Made by a program: the position numbers and the translations under genes. Below are positions 41,829 through 51,390 of a stretch of 64,000 bases of DNA, piece after piece. Every line of letters starts with the position of its first letter. The first letter of the stretch is position 1. Source of the DNA: Actinokineospora fastidiosa (lineage in GTDB: Bacteria > Actinomycetota > Actinomycetes > Mycobacteriales > Pseudonocardiaceae); assembly GCF_014648415.1 (NCBI RefSeq), contig NZ_BMRB01000009.1:124001-188000 (forward strand), in the 5' to 3' direction. The notes beneath the pieces were generated by a model. It searched no databases and was not told the DNA's origin. It saw only the letters and a program-made list of their open reading frames with translations.

Positions 41829-44009
41829 GTGTCAACTCAGGGGTACGACGAGGAACTGCGGTCCGAGCAGGACTACGTGGCCGGGCTCTACACGCGGCTC
41901 GACGCCCAGCGCGCGCGGATGAAGGCGAAGCACGCCGCCGCGCTCGGGGGAACCGGCGGAACGGCCATGGAGCGCGACGACGAGGTCCGCGCCCTGGCCA
42001 AGGAGGTCCGGCGGCTGGACGTCGCGGACAACGGCCTGTGCTTCGGCAGGCTCGACAGCCTCTCCGGCGAGGTGTCCTACATCGGCAGGATCGGGATCTT
42101 CGACGAGGAGAACGGCTACGAGCCGCTGCTGCTGGACTGGCGCGCGCCCGCGTCGCGCGCGTTCTACGTCGCCACGGCGGTCAACCCGGAGAACACCCGG
42201 CGCCGCCGCCAGTTCCACACGCGCGGGCGGCGCGTTCTCGACTTCACCGACGAGGTGCTCGGCCGCCCCAGCAGCGAGGAGCGCGGGGACGCTGCCCTGC
42301 TCGCGGCGGTGAACGCGCCGCGCGGCGAGGGCATGCGCGACATCGTCGCGACGATCCAGGCCGAGCAGGACGAGATCATCCGCCTCGACCACCCGGGCGT
42401 GCTGGTGATCGAGGGCGGCCCGGGCACCGGCAAGACAGTGGTGGCGCTGCACCGCGTCGCGTATCTGCTCTACACGCAGCGGGAGCGGATGGAGCGCCAC
42501 GGCGTGCTCGTGGTCGGGCCGAACCCGGCGTTCCTGAACCACATCGGCCGCGTCCTGCCGTCGCTGGGCGAGTCCGACGTGGTGTTCATGACCACCGGCG
42601 ACTTCGTGCCCGGCCTGCGCGTCACAGCCGAGGACACCGAGCGCGCGGCGCGGATCAAGGGCTCGCTGAAGGTCCTCGACGTGCTCGCGGCCGCCATCGC
42701 CGACCGCCAGCGGCTGCCGGAGGTACCGCTGCTGATCGATCTGGCGGACACCACCGCCCGCATCGACGCCCCGACCGCCGAGTGGGCCAGGGAGGAGGCC
42801 CGCGCCAGCGGCCTGCCCCACAACGAGGCCCGCGCCGTGTTCACCGACATCGTCACCTACGTCATCACCGAACGCGCGATCGCCAGGATCGGCCGGGGCT
42901 GGCTCACCCGCGACGACCGCGACGGCTGGGAGCAGCTGCGCGCTGACCTGCTCAAGGAACTGGCGGAGAACGAGAAGTTCACCGCGGCGATCGACCAGCT
43001 CTGGCCGATCCTGACCCCGGAGTCGCTGCTGGCCGAGCTGTACGAGTCCCCGACCCGCCTGCGCGCCGCGGGCGCCGACGAGTCCCTGCACCGCGCCGAC
43101 GGCGCCGCGTGGACCGTGTCCGACGTGCCGCTCCTCGACGAGCTGGTCGACCTCCTGGGCCGCGACAAGTCCGCCGACCGGACCGCGGAACGCGAACGCA
43201 GGGCCGAGGCCGAGTACGCGGCGGGCGTCCTGGACCTGCTGGTCGACCGCCAGGACTCCATGGACGACGAGGACCACCTCTACGCCACCGACCTCCTCTA
43301 CGCCGAGGACCTGGCCGACCGCTTCCTCGAACGCGACACCCGAACCCTGGTGGAACGCGCCTCAGCCGACCGCGACTGGACCTACCGCCACGTGGTGGTG
43401 GACGAAGCCCAAGAACTGTCCGAAATGGACTGGCGAGTCCTGATGCGCCGCTGCCCCAACCGCTCCTTCACGGTAGTAGGCGACCTGGCCCAACGCCGCT
43501 CCCCAGCAGGCGCGAAGACCTGGGCCGCGATGCTGAACCCCTACGTCCCCGACCGCTGGGTGTACCGCAAGCTCACGGTCAACTACCGCACCCCCGCCGA
43601 GATCATGGCGGTAGCCGCCGGAGTCCTGGCCGACTTCGCCCCCGACGTCCAACCCCCCGACTCCGTCCGCTCCTGCGGCGTCCAGCCTTGGTCCAAGCAG
43701 GTCACCTCCCACGACCTCCCCACCGAGATAGCCGCCTTCACGGAATCAGAGTCCACCCGAGAAGGCACCAGCATCGTCATCGGCCCCCCAGGCGTCCCCG
43801 GCGCAGTACCCCCCTCTCAAACCAAGGGCCTGGAGTTCGACGCCGTCCTGGTGGTCGACCCCGCCCGCATCCTCACCGAAAGCCCCCGAGGAGCAGCCGA
43901 ACTCTACGTAGCCCTAACCCGAGCCACCCAACGCCTAGGCGTCCTCCACCAGGACCCGCTACCCGCAGCCCTGTCCGGCCTGGCCGAACCGGTGACCCAC
44001 TCCGGCTAG
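41829..44009 (+). CDS. HelD/UvrD-like superfamily 1 ATPase, 726 aa
   Basis: Superfamily 1 motor ATPase related to HelD and helicase IV. The GTG at 41829 follows GAGGGG. A coiled-coil-like N-terminus (DEELRSEQDYVAGLYTRLDA to ~residue 65) is typical of HelD, which reaches into RNA polymerase. Motifs: Walker A IEGGPGTGKTVVALHR (~195-210), DEAQELSEMDW (~540), the Q-rich VVGDLAQRRSPAG, VNYRTPAEI and the C-terminal TKGLEFDAVLVVDP and ELYVALTRATQRL. HelD recycles RNA polymerase, and its HelR relatives protect it from rifamycins. It may be housekeeping or a resistance gene on the cluster edge. It ends at the hairpin 44018-44045. Confidence 0.85.
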   Translation: MSTQGYDEELRSEQDYVAGLYTRLDAQRARMKAKHAAALGGTGGTAMERDDEVRALAKEVRRLDVADNGLCFGRLDSLSGEVSYIGRIGIFDEENGYEPLLLDWRAPASRAFYVATAVNPENTRRRRQFHTRGRRVLDFTDEVLGRPSSEERGDAALLAAVNAPRGEGMRDIVATIQAEQDEIIRLDHPGVLVIEGGPGTGKTVVALHRVAYLLYTQRERMERHGVLVVGPNPAFLNHIGRVLPSLGESDVVFMTTGDFVPGLRVTAEDTERAARIKGSLKVLDVLAAAIADRQRLPEVPLLIDLADTTARIDAPTAEWAREEARASGLPHNEARAVFTDIVTYVITERAIARIGRGWLTRDDRDGWEQLRADLLKELAENEKFTAAIDQLWPILTPESLLAELYESPTRLRAAGADESLHRADGAAWTVSDVPLLDELVDLLGRDKSADRTAERERRAEAEYAAGVLDLLVDRQDSMDDEDHLYATDLLYAEDLADRFLERDTRTLVERASADRDWTYRHVVVDEAQELSEMDWRVLMRRCPNRSFTVVGDLAQRRSPAGAKTWAAMLNPYVPDRWVYRKLTVNYRTPAEIMAVAAGVLADFAPDVQPPDSVRSCGVQPWSKQVTSHDLPTEIAAFTESESTREGTSIVIGPPGVPGAVPPSQTKGLEFDAVLVVDPARILTESPRGAAELYVALTRATQRLGVLHQDPLPAALSGLAEPVTHSG

Positions 44010-44592
44010 GGGCCAACCGGCCAGCCTCCGCCCGGAGGCTGGCCGCGCGGCTTCCCCGCGCAGCTCCACTGAGCACTCGGCACCAGAACCCAACGACCCG
44101 CGAGCCGCACCGCCGCGAGCAGGCACGATCCCGGCCAACGTTCTGAGACACCCGCCCCCATGGCTGCTCGGCTCCAGTCCTCGCCAACCGGGGTATCCGG
44201 GTTGCCGGACAGGTCAGGGCTTCGGGCAGCCGCCGGTCCCACCTGCTGGTAACCGTTGTGTTGGGTGGACAGTCGATCCGTGCTGGCGGCCAGTCCGGCG
44301 CCTCCGGTGATCTCCCCTTCCGCGTCGTCGGGCACGGAACGATCGGGTCGGGCTTGGAAAGCTGCGCCAGGCAACACCCGACCGGGTGATGCGTGTTCGC
44401 GAGGGGGTGAACGGGCTCGTGCCCGTCGGTGATACCGGGGAGCTTGGGTTGCGATGCCTGGTCGGGGTGGAGCCTGCAGGAGTGATTGCCCCGAATGGCG
44501 GATAAACCGCGGTTCCGGACGTGTCACACTCTGAGCCGTTGCGTTTGGGTCGCGTGGTGTCGGGGGACATGCGCAGACCACTGGGGAAGTCG
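44010..44592. other. intergenic region upstream of the surface/toxin locus
   Basis: About 580 bases. It begins with the HelD terminator (44018-44045) and ends with the block shared with 57862-57928. The middle has mixed codon quality on all frames; a long minus-strand frame lacks any recognisable domain or ribosome-binding site. I see no supported gene. Confidence 0.5.
44018..44045 (+). terminator. terminator hairpin after the HelD-like gene
   Basis: The 13-base arm 44018-44030 pairs perfectly with 44033-44045 (CGGAGGCTGGCCG) with only CC between, eight bases after the HelD stop. Confidence 0.85.
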
Positions 44593-44612
44593 TTGAAAAC
44601 TCGTCGTAAGGC
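44546..44612 (+). repeat. 5' block shared with the second Rhs gene
   Basis: The DNA around TCGGGGGACATGCGC (44560-44574) to CTCGTCGTAAGGCG matches 57862-57928 (TCGGGGGACATGCGC, then CTCGTCGGAAGGCG), covering the leader and first codons of both the LamG and Rhs2 genes. It indicates a duplicated promoter/leader and secretion start. Confidence 0.6.
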
Positions 44613-47600
44613 GGGCCGCTTGGGCGTGCCCGTCGGCACACCGCTGCCCGCGAAGCTGGCGTTGACGGCTCTGGCACTCGCCCTGATCGCCGATCTCGTC
44701 ATCGCGCTCACGCCCTCGCCGGAACGGGTGGTCGGAGAGCCTGTGGCGCAGGCCCAGGACGCCGCGACCGCGCTGCTCGCCGCGCGGAACCAGGGATCGC
44801 GGGTCGAGGTGCTGGCGGCGCGCACGGAGACCCGGACGGTGTTCGCCGAGCCGGACGGCACCCTGTCCGCCGAGATCGGCCTGGTCCCCACTCGGGTGCG
44901 CAAGGGCGCGGATTGGGTCACCCCGGACACCGCACTGGTGCGCGGAGACGGCCTGCGGCCCGCCGCCACCACGGCCGACGTGCGGTTTGCCGCCGGTGCG
45001 GACGAGCCGTTGGTGCGGCTTGGCGGCGACAGCGCCCACGTCGAGCTGACCTGGCCGGGGCGGCTGCCCGAGCCGAGGGTCGACGGCGCAGAGGCGACCT
45101 ACCCCGATGTCCTCCCCGGCGTCGACCTGGTGATGACGGCCACCCTGGACGGCTACACCCAGCACCTGGTCGTGAAGGACCGCGAGGCGGCGAAGAGCCC
45201 TGCCCTCCGCGCCGTGCGGTTCGGCATGAAGACCTACGGCGTCACGCTGCGCGATGAAGGTATAGCGGGCCTGCAGGCCTACGACAGGGACGGTGACCTC
45301 GTGTTCGCCGCTCCCACGGCCGTGATGTGGGACTCGGCGAAGCGCGCCGCGGAGTCCCGGCTGCAGCACGGCGCCGTGGTCGCTGTCGACCTCACGGCGG
45401 ACACGCTGACCCTGCGCCCGGACCAGTCCATGCTGGACGACCCGGACACCGTTTTCCCGGTGATCATCGACCCGGACATGCGGACGGTGAACAAGACCGG
45501 CTGGACCACCGTCTATGACGACGGCACGACCTCGATGCGCGAGGGCACGCACTGGAACGGGGCGAACTCCGAACCGGAGGAGAAGGGTTACGTGCCCTCC
45601 CCGTCGGCCCGGGTCGGTCGAGCCTATGGGCGCAACCTGGTGACCCGGTCCTTCTTCCAGTTCGACACCAGTTTCGTCGGCAGCAGCCAGGTGCTCGGCG
45701 TGCAGTTGAAGGCCGCGGTCGCGTACGGGCCGTCCTGCTCGTACAACACACAGCAGCACCGGCTCTACGTCGCGTCCTCGGGCATCGGCGCGGGCACCAA
45801 CTGGAACAACCAGCCGTCGGGTACCGCGGCCGGGACCTCGGCCGTCCCGAGCGTCTGGGACAGCTGCCAGGGCTACAGGCACGTCGGGTTCAGCGCCCCC
45901 TCGGTGAACCCGAACGGCTCCTCGACGTACTTCCTGCGCGCGGTCGACGAGAGCGACCAGAACGCCTGGCGCAAGTACGTGCCCGCGGAGTTCAAGCTGG
46001 AGGTCAGGTACAACGGCATCCCCGGCTATCCGACCAACCGGCACACCGTTCCCGACGTCAAGACCTGCGCGCGCTGCGCGGGTAAGTACTACACCGGTGA
46101 CTCGTCGCTCCAGCTCAAGGCGACACTGTCCGATCCGGACGGTGATCAGGTCGAACCCGAGTGGGACATCTACTACAACGGCGTGAAGACCACAGACTGG
46201 GACAATCCGCTGCAGGGCTCCGGCACGGTCGCGACGAAGACGATCGATCTGACGGCGCGACACGGCGAGTCGGTGTCGTGGTACGTCCGCGCCCGGGACA
46301 GCGCGGGCGCCACGAGCGGCTTCATCGGCGGTGTTCAGCGCGACTTCTATGTCGACCGTTACGCCCCGTACCAGAAACCGACCGTGTACTCGGCGCTCTA
46401 CCCGGCCGACAACGCCTGGCACGGCGGGCCCGGCGTCGCGGCCACCTTCGGGTTCGGCCCCGGTGCGTCGAAGCCGGACGAGTGGGACGACGACATCGCG
46501 GGCTACTACTACGGGTGGTCTGACCCGCCCACCCAGTGGGTCGACGCTGTCGAGCTGGGACGGGGGGCGCAGACGCCACCGCTGACCCCGCCCGGGGACG
46601 GCCCGCAGGACCTGTATGTGCAGAGCGCTGACCGTGCGGGCAACCGGAGCCCGATGGCGGTGCACCACTTCTACGTCCGTCCCGGCAACGGTCCGCTAGC
46701 GCACTGGCCGCTGGAGTCCGACGCCGAGGACACCGCCTACCTCGGTGCCCGCGATGGCGTGGTCGTCGGTGACCCGGACTACACCGCGGCCGCGGTCGGC
46801 TCGGGCATCCACCTCGACGGCACCGGCAACCAGCACGCCACCGCGCCCACCGCGCTTCCCACTTCGCTGGGGCACACCGTCTCCGCGTGGGTCCGGCTCG
46901 ATGAGTCCAGCGGTGTGCCCCGCATAGCGGTGAGTCAGAGTGGGCAGAACCTGCCGGGCTTCGCACTGGGGTATCGACCCAAAGTGCCGGGGGACGCGGC
47001 CCAGGGTGGCTTCTGGGCGTTCGGCGGCGGAATCTCGGACGTGGCCCAAGGAGAGAGCGACTGGGTGTTGTCCACCCTCCCGGCACAGGCAGGGGCCTGG
47101 ACACACATCACCGGTGTGCGCGACACGGTGAACAATCAGGCGCGTATCTACGTCAACGGCAGTTTGGCGGGCACGAGATCCTGGACCCACCCGACCTGGT
47201 CGGCCGGGGGCGAGGTGTCGATCGGCCGAGTGTGGCGGGACGGCCAGTGGGCCGACCCGTGGCGCGGCGGGATCGATGAGGTGAAGCTCTACGACCGGGA
47301 GCTCACCGAGGCCGAGATCAAGGCCGCGGTGAGTCGGGACAACGTGCGGGTCGCGCACTGGAAGTTCGATGAGGTCGAGGGCACAACGGCCGCGAACGAG
47401 GCAGCGGGCGGCGAAGCGCTCGTTCTTCAGCCCGGCGCCTCCTTCGGAAGCGGTGGCGCGGTGGATCGCGCCATGTTCACCACCCTGCCGGGCGCTGCCA
47501 CGACCGCTGGGCCGATGCTGCGCACCGACGGCGCGTACACGGTGACCGCTTGGGCCAAGTTCACCGGAGAACTCGCCGATGACCGTTCATACGGGGTGGT

Positions 47601-50600
47601 CAGCCAGGCAGGCCAGACGGGGAGCGCGTTCCTCCTGGGCATTCGCGGCAGGCAGTGGAAGTTCGTGACCACCAAGGCCGACGGCGACGTGTCCGGCTGG
47701 GCCAGCTCCCCGGCGTCCGCGGTCGGCGCCGTCGACCTGAACGACTGGACGCACCTGGCCGCGGTGCACGACCCGGCCGCGGGAGTGGCCACGCTGTACG
47801 TGGACGGCCACAAGGTCGGTGAGACGCCGATCACCGCGGCCTGGAACGCCACGGGCGCGCTCAACATCGGCCGCTCGCAATGGGGCGGCGCCTGGGTCGA
47901 CCGGTGGACCGGTGGCATCGATGAGGTCCGGCTCTACAGCCGGGTGCTTGGCGCCGACGAGATCCAGGGCATCGTCAGCGGCGACGCCGTCGATCTCGCC
48001 CAGTGGCGGCTGGACGGCGACGCCGCCGACGCCGATCCCCAGCGCGGGTTGAACGGCATTCCGTCGACCACCGGCCTGGATTGGACCGGCGGGCAGAGTT
48101 CGGCGCCCTCGCACACCGACCTGGCCGTTCGGCTCGACGGCACAAGCGGGCATATCGCGGCACCGCACGTCGTCGACACCTCCCGCAGTTTCTCGGTGGC
48201 CGCGTGGGTGAAGCCGGATACCGCTTCCGGAGGCGGTGCCGTCCTGTCACAGGACGGGGAACTGACCCCGTCCTTCGGCTTGTTCGCAGGCGGAGACGGT
48301 CGCTGGAACTTCTCGACGTACGAGCACACCCTCCCGCGCGGCGGGGTGCGCGACACCGTCCGGGGGTCCGCCGTGCAGGCCGGTGTCTGGTCGCATGTGG
48401 TCGCCGTGTACGACGCGGACGTCCAACTCATGCAGCTGTACGTCAACGGTGTTCAGGTGGGGTCGAGCGTCAGGACGACCACCGCGTCCGCGGGGACCGG
48501 AGGCTTCCAGATCGGGCGCAGCAAGTCCGAGCGCGGCTACCTGGCCTACTTCGCCGGAGCGATCGATGACGTCAGTGTGCATTCGCGCGCGCTGTTCGCC
48601 GACGAGATCCGGGTGATGTCCGGCCGGGACACCGCGCTGGTGCACCACCTGGCCTTCGAGGAGCCCAGCGGGACACGGGCGGGGGATTCCGCGGGCGCGC
48701 GGGCGGCGACGCTGACCGGCGGTGTCGCGCACGTCCCCGGCAGGCTCGGCAACGGCCTGTCCTTCGACGGCGCCACCGGCGTCGCAGCCACAACCGGGGT
48801 AGACCTGCGCACCGATGACAGCTTCACGGTGTCCGGTTGGGTCTACCTGCCCGATACGGTGCAGTGCGACTTCGGCGAGCATGACGTGTGCATCCGCTCG
48901 GCGATCAGCCTGGACGGACCGGCGAAGAGCAAGTTCCGCCTTGGCCACGTCGCCAGCCGCGAGTTCCCCTACGGCCGGTGGACCTTCGAACTGCCGGAGG
49001 CGAGCGGCGAGACCGAGGTGACGAAGGCGTCGGTGTCGACCGAGACCGCCGACTTCGGCTCCTGGGTGCACTTGGTCGGTGTGTACAACGTCCAGACCGG
49101 CAAGACGTGGATCTACGTCAACGGCGACCGCCAAGGCGACGGCACGCTGGAGACGAAGTGGCACTCCGAAGGCGGGCTGGTCGCGGGTCGGGGGAAGAGC
49201 GCGGGCGCCGTGGGCGAGTACTGGCCGGGCAAGGTCGACGATGTCCGCGTCTACGCCGGGGCCTTCGACAAGCCCAGGGTGGAGTCCCTTTACGGCGGCT
49301 TCCCGCCCTCGGTCGACGAGAACCTGCCCGCGGAGCTGCCGACGCCGAAGAACCACTGGTTGTTCGATGAGCTCGATGGCACGACGGTGGCCGACGTCCG
49401 GCCCGGTGCTCAGACGGCCACGATGCACGGCGGTGCTGAGCGCATCGGCGGACGCGCGGGCAAAGCCGGTTGGTTCGACGGCACTACCGGCTACGCGCAG
49501 ACCGCTGCACCCGCTCTGGACACCGCGCGCGACTTCTCGGTCGCGGCGTGGACATACCTGACCACCACGACCGGGGGAAACCGCACCGTGGTGGCCCAAG
49601 ACGGCAACCGCGCCAGCGCGTTCATGCTCCAATTCAACGGCGCGACCAAGAAGTGGGCGGTTTTGGTCCCGAGACTGGACCAGGACAACCCGCCGGTCGC
49701 GGTACTGACATCGGAGAAGCAGGCCCACATCAGCGAGTGGAGCCACCTGGTCGTCACCTACACCGCGGCGAGCAGGCAGCTGCGCTTGTACGTCGACGGA
49801 CATCTCGCAGGCGCCATGACCGACGTGACGCCCTTCGCGTCGTCCGGTCCCATGACGTTCGGACGGTCGAAGTGGAACGGGCAGAACACGGACTTCTACG
49901 CTCGCGGTGTCGACGATGTCCGCACATTCAGCCGGTCGCTCGGCGCTGGTGAGGTCAGCCGGTTGCACGCCGATGCCCCGGCCGCGTCGATGAGCTACTG
50001 GAAACTCGACTCGACCACCGACGACAGCTACTGGCGTCAGAACTACCTGACCCTCTCGCCGACCGGGACGTCGTATGTGCCGGGTGTCCACGACGCCGCC
50101 CTCGCCCTGGACGGGGTCACCGGCTCAGCTGTCGCCCGGTACACGGCCGCGTCGCTGAAGAGCAGTTTCAGCGTGGCCGCCTGGGTGCGACTGGACAACG
50201 TGGATCGCACCCAGACCATCCTCAGCCAGGACGGACTCCGTACCAGCGGGTTCGTCCTCCAGTACCGCCACGAGGCGCGGCGGTGGGCGTTCGGCATCCC
50301 CGACTCCGACTCCGACGACCACGAGCTGCGGTACGCGGGATCGGCGGGACCGGCGGTGGCGGGCGAGTGGACACACCTGGCCGGTGTCTACGACGGCAGC
50401 GCACGCCAGCTGCGGCTCTACGTCAATGGCGCGCTGTCCGGTGTCACGGACAACGTCGTGTCCTGGTGGCTGAACGGGCCCGCGGTGATCGGCCGGGGCA
50501 AGGTGAACGGGCAACCGGCGCACCTGATGGACGGCACGGTCGACGAGGTGCTCAGCTGGATGGGCGTGACGACCCCGGAGCACGTCGCGAACCTGGCGAC

Positions 50601-51369
50601 GTGGCCTGCCCCGCCGCAGGGTCAGCTCGGCCGGTTCGTCGATGACGAAGGCAACCGGTACACCGCGAGCACCGGGGACTCGGTTCGGCCCGGCTTCCAC
50701 TTCGAGACCCCGATGGGCGTTCCGGCGCAGGACGGCCCGAACACCGTCATGCTGCACGGGTGCCGGGACGCGGTCGGTGATTTCACCTCGACCGACCCGG
50801 CGTGCGCCGGGCAGCAGGTGGTCGGCCAGGTCGGCAGGGTGTACTCGGTCAAGCCGACGAACATCCCCACCCTGCCTCTGCACCGCTGCGTCGCCGCGGA
50901 CCAACGGCGCTTCGACGCCCACGCGTGCGACGGCGCGACATCGGACGGGCTCCTGGGTCATGTGCCCGCGTACGCGGCTCTGGCCCGCTATGGCCACCGC
51001 GTCCCGCATTGGGAGCACCACGAGACGATCCACGGCGCGCCGCCCGGCCACGCCGCGGTCGGGGTCGTCTCGTTCGTCTCGCTGGTCGAGCAGGCGGGCA
51101 CCACCCGCCTGTTCAGCTGCCGCGACGGCGAGGACGTCTTCTCCTCGGTGGACCCGGCGTGTGAGGGCAAGCGCGTGCTCGGCGGCATCGGCTGGGTGTG
51201 GACGGCTCCGCTCAGCGCCCCGGACGCCACGACACTGCGCCGCTGCGGTGCCCCCGGCACCCTGTTCGTCTCGGTCGAACAGGACTGCGAGGCCAGGCCG
51301 CTTGACCGTGTCCTCGGACATGCGGCCCGCTCGGTGCCCGTGGTCACCGCCCAGTTCCCCTCAGCCTGA
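44593..51369 (+). CDS. giant secreted LamG-repeat protein, 2258 aa
   Basis: Large surface or secreted protein. TTG at 44593 is chosen because the paralogue at 57909 has the same TTG with the same CTGGGG upstream and a stop just before it; GTG 44521 and ATG 44569 are alternatives. A basic start (LKTRRKAGR) precedes a membrane segment LALTALALALIADLVIAL. Residues ~60-700 form a jelly-roll/DNRLRE-like and Ig-like region. Six LamG (concanavalin-like) domains follow, each starting with a motif like HWPLESDAED or HWKFDEVEGT, near residues 702, 918, 1135, 1350, 1585 and 1800. The last ~240 residues hold four short repeats with paired cysteines (for example FSCRDGEDVFSSVDPACEG). It lies 21 bases upstream of the first Rhs gene and may bind or present the Rhs proteins. 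Confidence 0.85.
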   Translation: MKTRRKAGRLGVPVGTPLPAKLALTALALALIADLVIALTPSPERVVGEPVAQAQDAATALLAARNQGSRVEVLAARTETRTVFAEPDGTLSAEIGLVPTRVRKGADWVTPDTALVRGDGLRPAATTADVRFAAGADEPLVRLGGDSAHVELTWPGRLPEPRVDGAEATYPDVLPGVDLVMTATLDGYTQHLVVKDREAAKSPALRAVRFGMKTYGVTLRDEGIAGLQAYDRDGDLVFAAPTAVMWDSAKRAAESRLQHGAVVAVDLTADTLTLRPDQSMLDDPDTVFPVIIDPDMRTVNKTGWTTVYDDGTTSMREGTHWNGANSEPEEKGYVPSPSARVGRAYGRNLVTRSFFQFDTSFVGSSQVLGVQLKAAVAYGPSCSYNTQQHRLYVASSGIGAGTNWNNQPSGTAAGTSAVPSVWDSCQGYRHVGFSAPSVNPNGSSTYFLRAVDESDQNAWRKYVPAEFKLEVRYNGIPGYPTNRHTVPDVKTCARCAGKYYTGDSSLQLKATLSDPDGDQVEPEWDIYYNGVKTTDWDNPLQGSGTVATKTIDLTARHGESVSWYVRARDSAGATSGFIGGVQRDFYVDRYAPYQKPTVYSALYPADNAWHGGPGVAATFGFGPGASKPDEWDDDIAGYYYGWSDPPTQWVDAVELGRGAQTPPLTPPGDGPQDLYVQSADRAGNRSPMAVHHFYVRPGNGPLAHWPLESDAEDTAYLGARDGVVVGDPDYTAAAVGSGIHLDGTGNQHATAPTALPTSLGHTVSAWVRLDESSGVPRIAVSQSGQNLPGFALGYRPKVPGDAAQGGFWAFGGGISDVAQGESDWVLSTLPAQAGAWTHITGVRDTVNNQARIYVNGSLAGTRSWTHPTWSAGGEVSIGRVWRDGQWADPWRGGIDEVKLYDRELTEAEIKAAVSRDNVRVAHWKFDEVEGTTAANEAAGGEALVLQPGASFGSGGAVDRAMFTTLPGAATTAGPMLRTDGAYTVTAWAKFTGELADDRSYGVVSQAGQTGSAFLLGIRGRQWKFVTTKADGDVSGWASSPASAVGAVDLNDWTHLAAVHDPAAGVATLYVDGHKVGETPITAAWNATGALNIGRSQWGGAWVDRWTGGIDEVRLYSRVLGADEIQGIVSGDAVDLAQWRLDGDAADADPQRGLNGIPSTTGLDWTGGQSSAPSHTDLAVRLDGTSGHIAAPHVVDTSRSFSVAAWVKPDTASGGGAVLSQDGELTPSFGLFAGGDGRWNFSTYEHTLPRGGVRDTVRGSAVQAGVWSHVVAVYDADVQLMQLYVNGVQVGSSVRTTTASAGTGGFQIGRSKSERGYLAYFAGAIDDVSVHSRALFADEIRVMSGRDTALVHHLAFEEPSGTRAGDSAGARAATLTGGVAHVPGRLGNGLSFDGATGVAATTGVDLRTDDSFTVSGWVYLPDTVQCDFGEHDVCIRSAISLDGPAKSKFRLGHVASREFPYGRWTFELPEASGETEVTKASVSTETADFGSWVHLVGVYNVQTGKTWIYVNGDRQGDGTLETKWHSEGGLVAGRGKSAGAVGEYWPGKVDDVRVYAGAFDKPRVESLYGGFPPSVDENLPAELPTPKNHWLFDELDGTTVADVRPGAQTATMHGGAERIGGRAGKAGWFDGTTGYAQTAAPALDTARDFSVAAWTYLTTTTGGNRTVVAQDGNRASAFMLQFNGATKKWAVLVPRLDQDNPPVAVLTSEKQAHISEWSHLVVTYTAASRQLRLYVDGHLAGAMTDVTPFASSGPMTFGRSKWNGQNTDFYARGVDDVRTFSRSLGAGEVSRLHADAPAASMSYWKLDSTTDDSYWRQNYLTLSPTGTSYVPGVHDAALALDGVTGSAVARYTAASLKSSFSVAAWVRLDNVDRTQTILSQDGLRTSGFVLQYRHEARRWAFGIPDSDSDDHELRYAGSAGPAVAGEWTHLAGVYDGSARQLRLYVNGALSGVTDNVVSWWLNGPAVIGRGKVNGQPAHLMDGTVDEVLSWMGVTTPEHVANLATWPAPPQGQLGRFVDDEGNRYTASTGDSVRPGFHFETPMGVPAQDGPNTVMLHGCRDAVGDFTSTDPACAGQQVVGQVGRVYSVKPTNIPTLPLHRCVAADQRRFDAHACDGATSDGLLGHVPAYAALARYGHRVPHWEHHETIHGAPPGHAAVGVVSFVSLVEQAGTTRLFSCRDGEDVFSSVDPACEGKRVLGGIGWVWTAPLSAPDATTLRRCGAPGTLFVSVEQDCEARPLDRVLGHAARSVPVVTAQFPSA

Positions 51370-51390
51370 TCCGACTCCCCAGGAACGTCC

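Noticed and set aside
44006..44677. Minus-strand open frame upstream of the LamG gene
   Set aside because: Overlaps the HelD terminator and LamG start; no domain or start signal.
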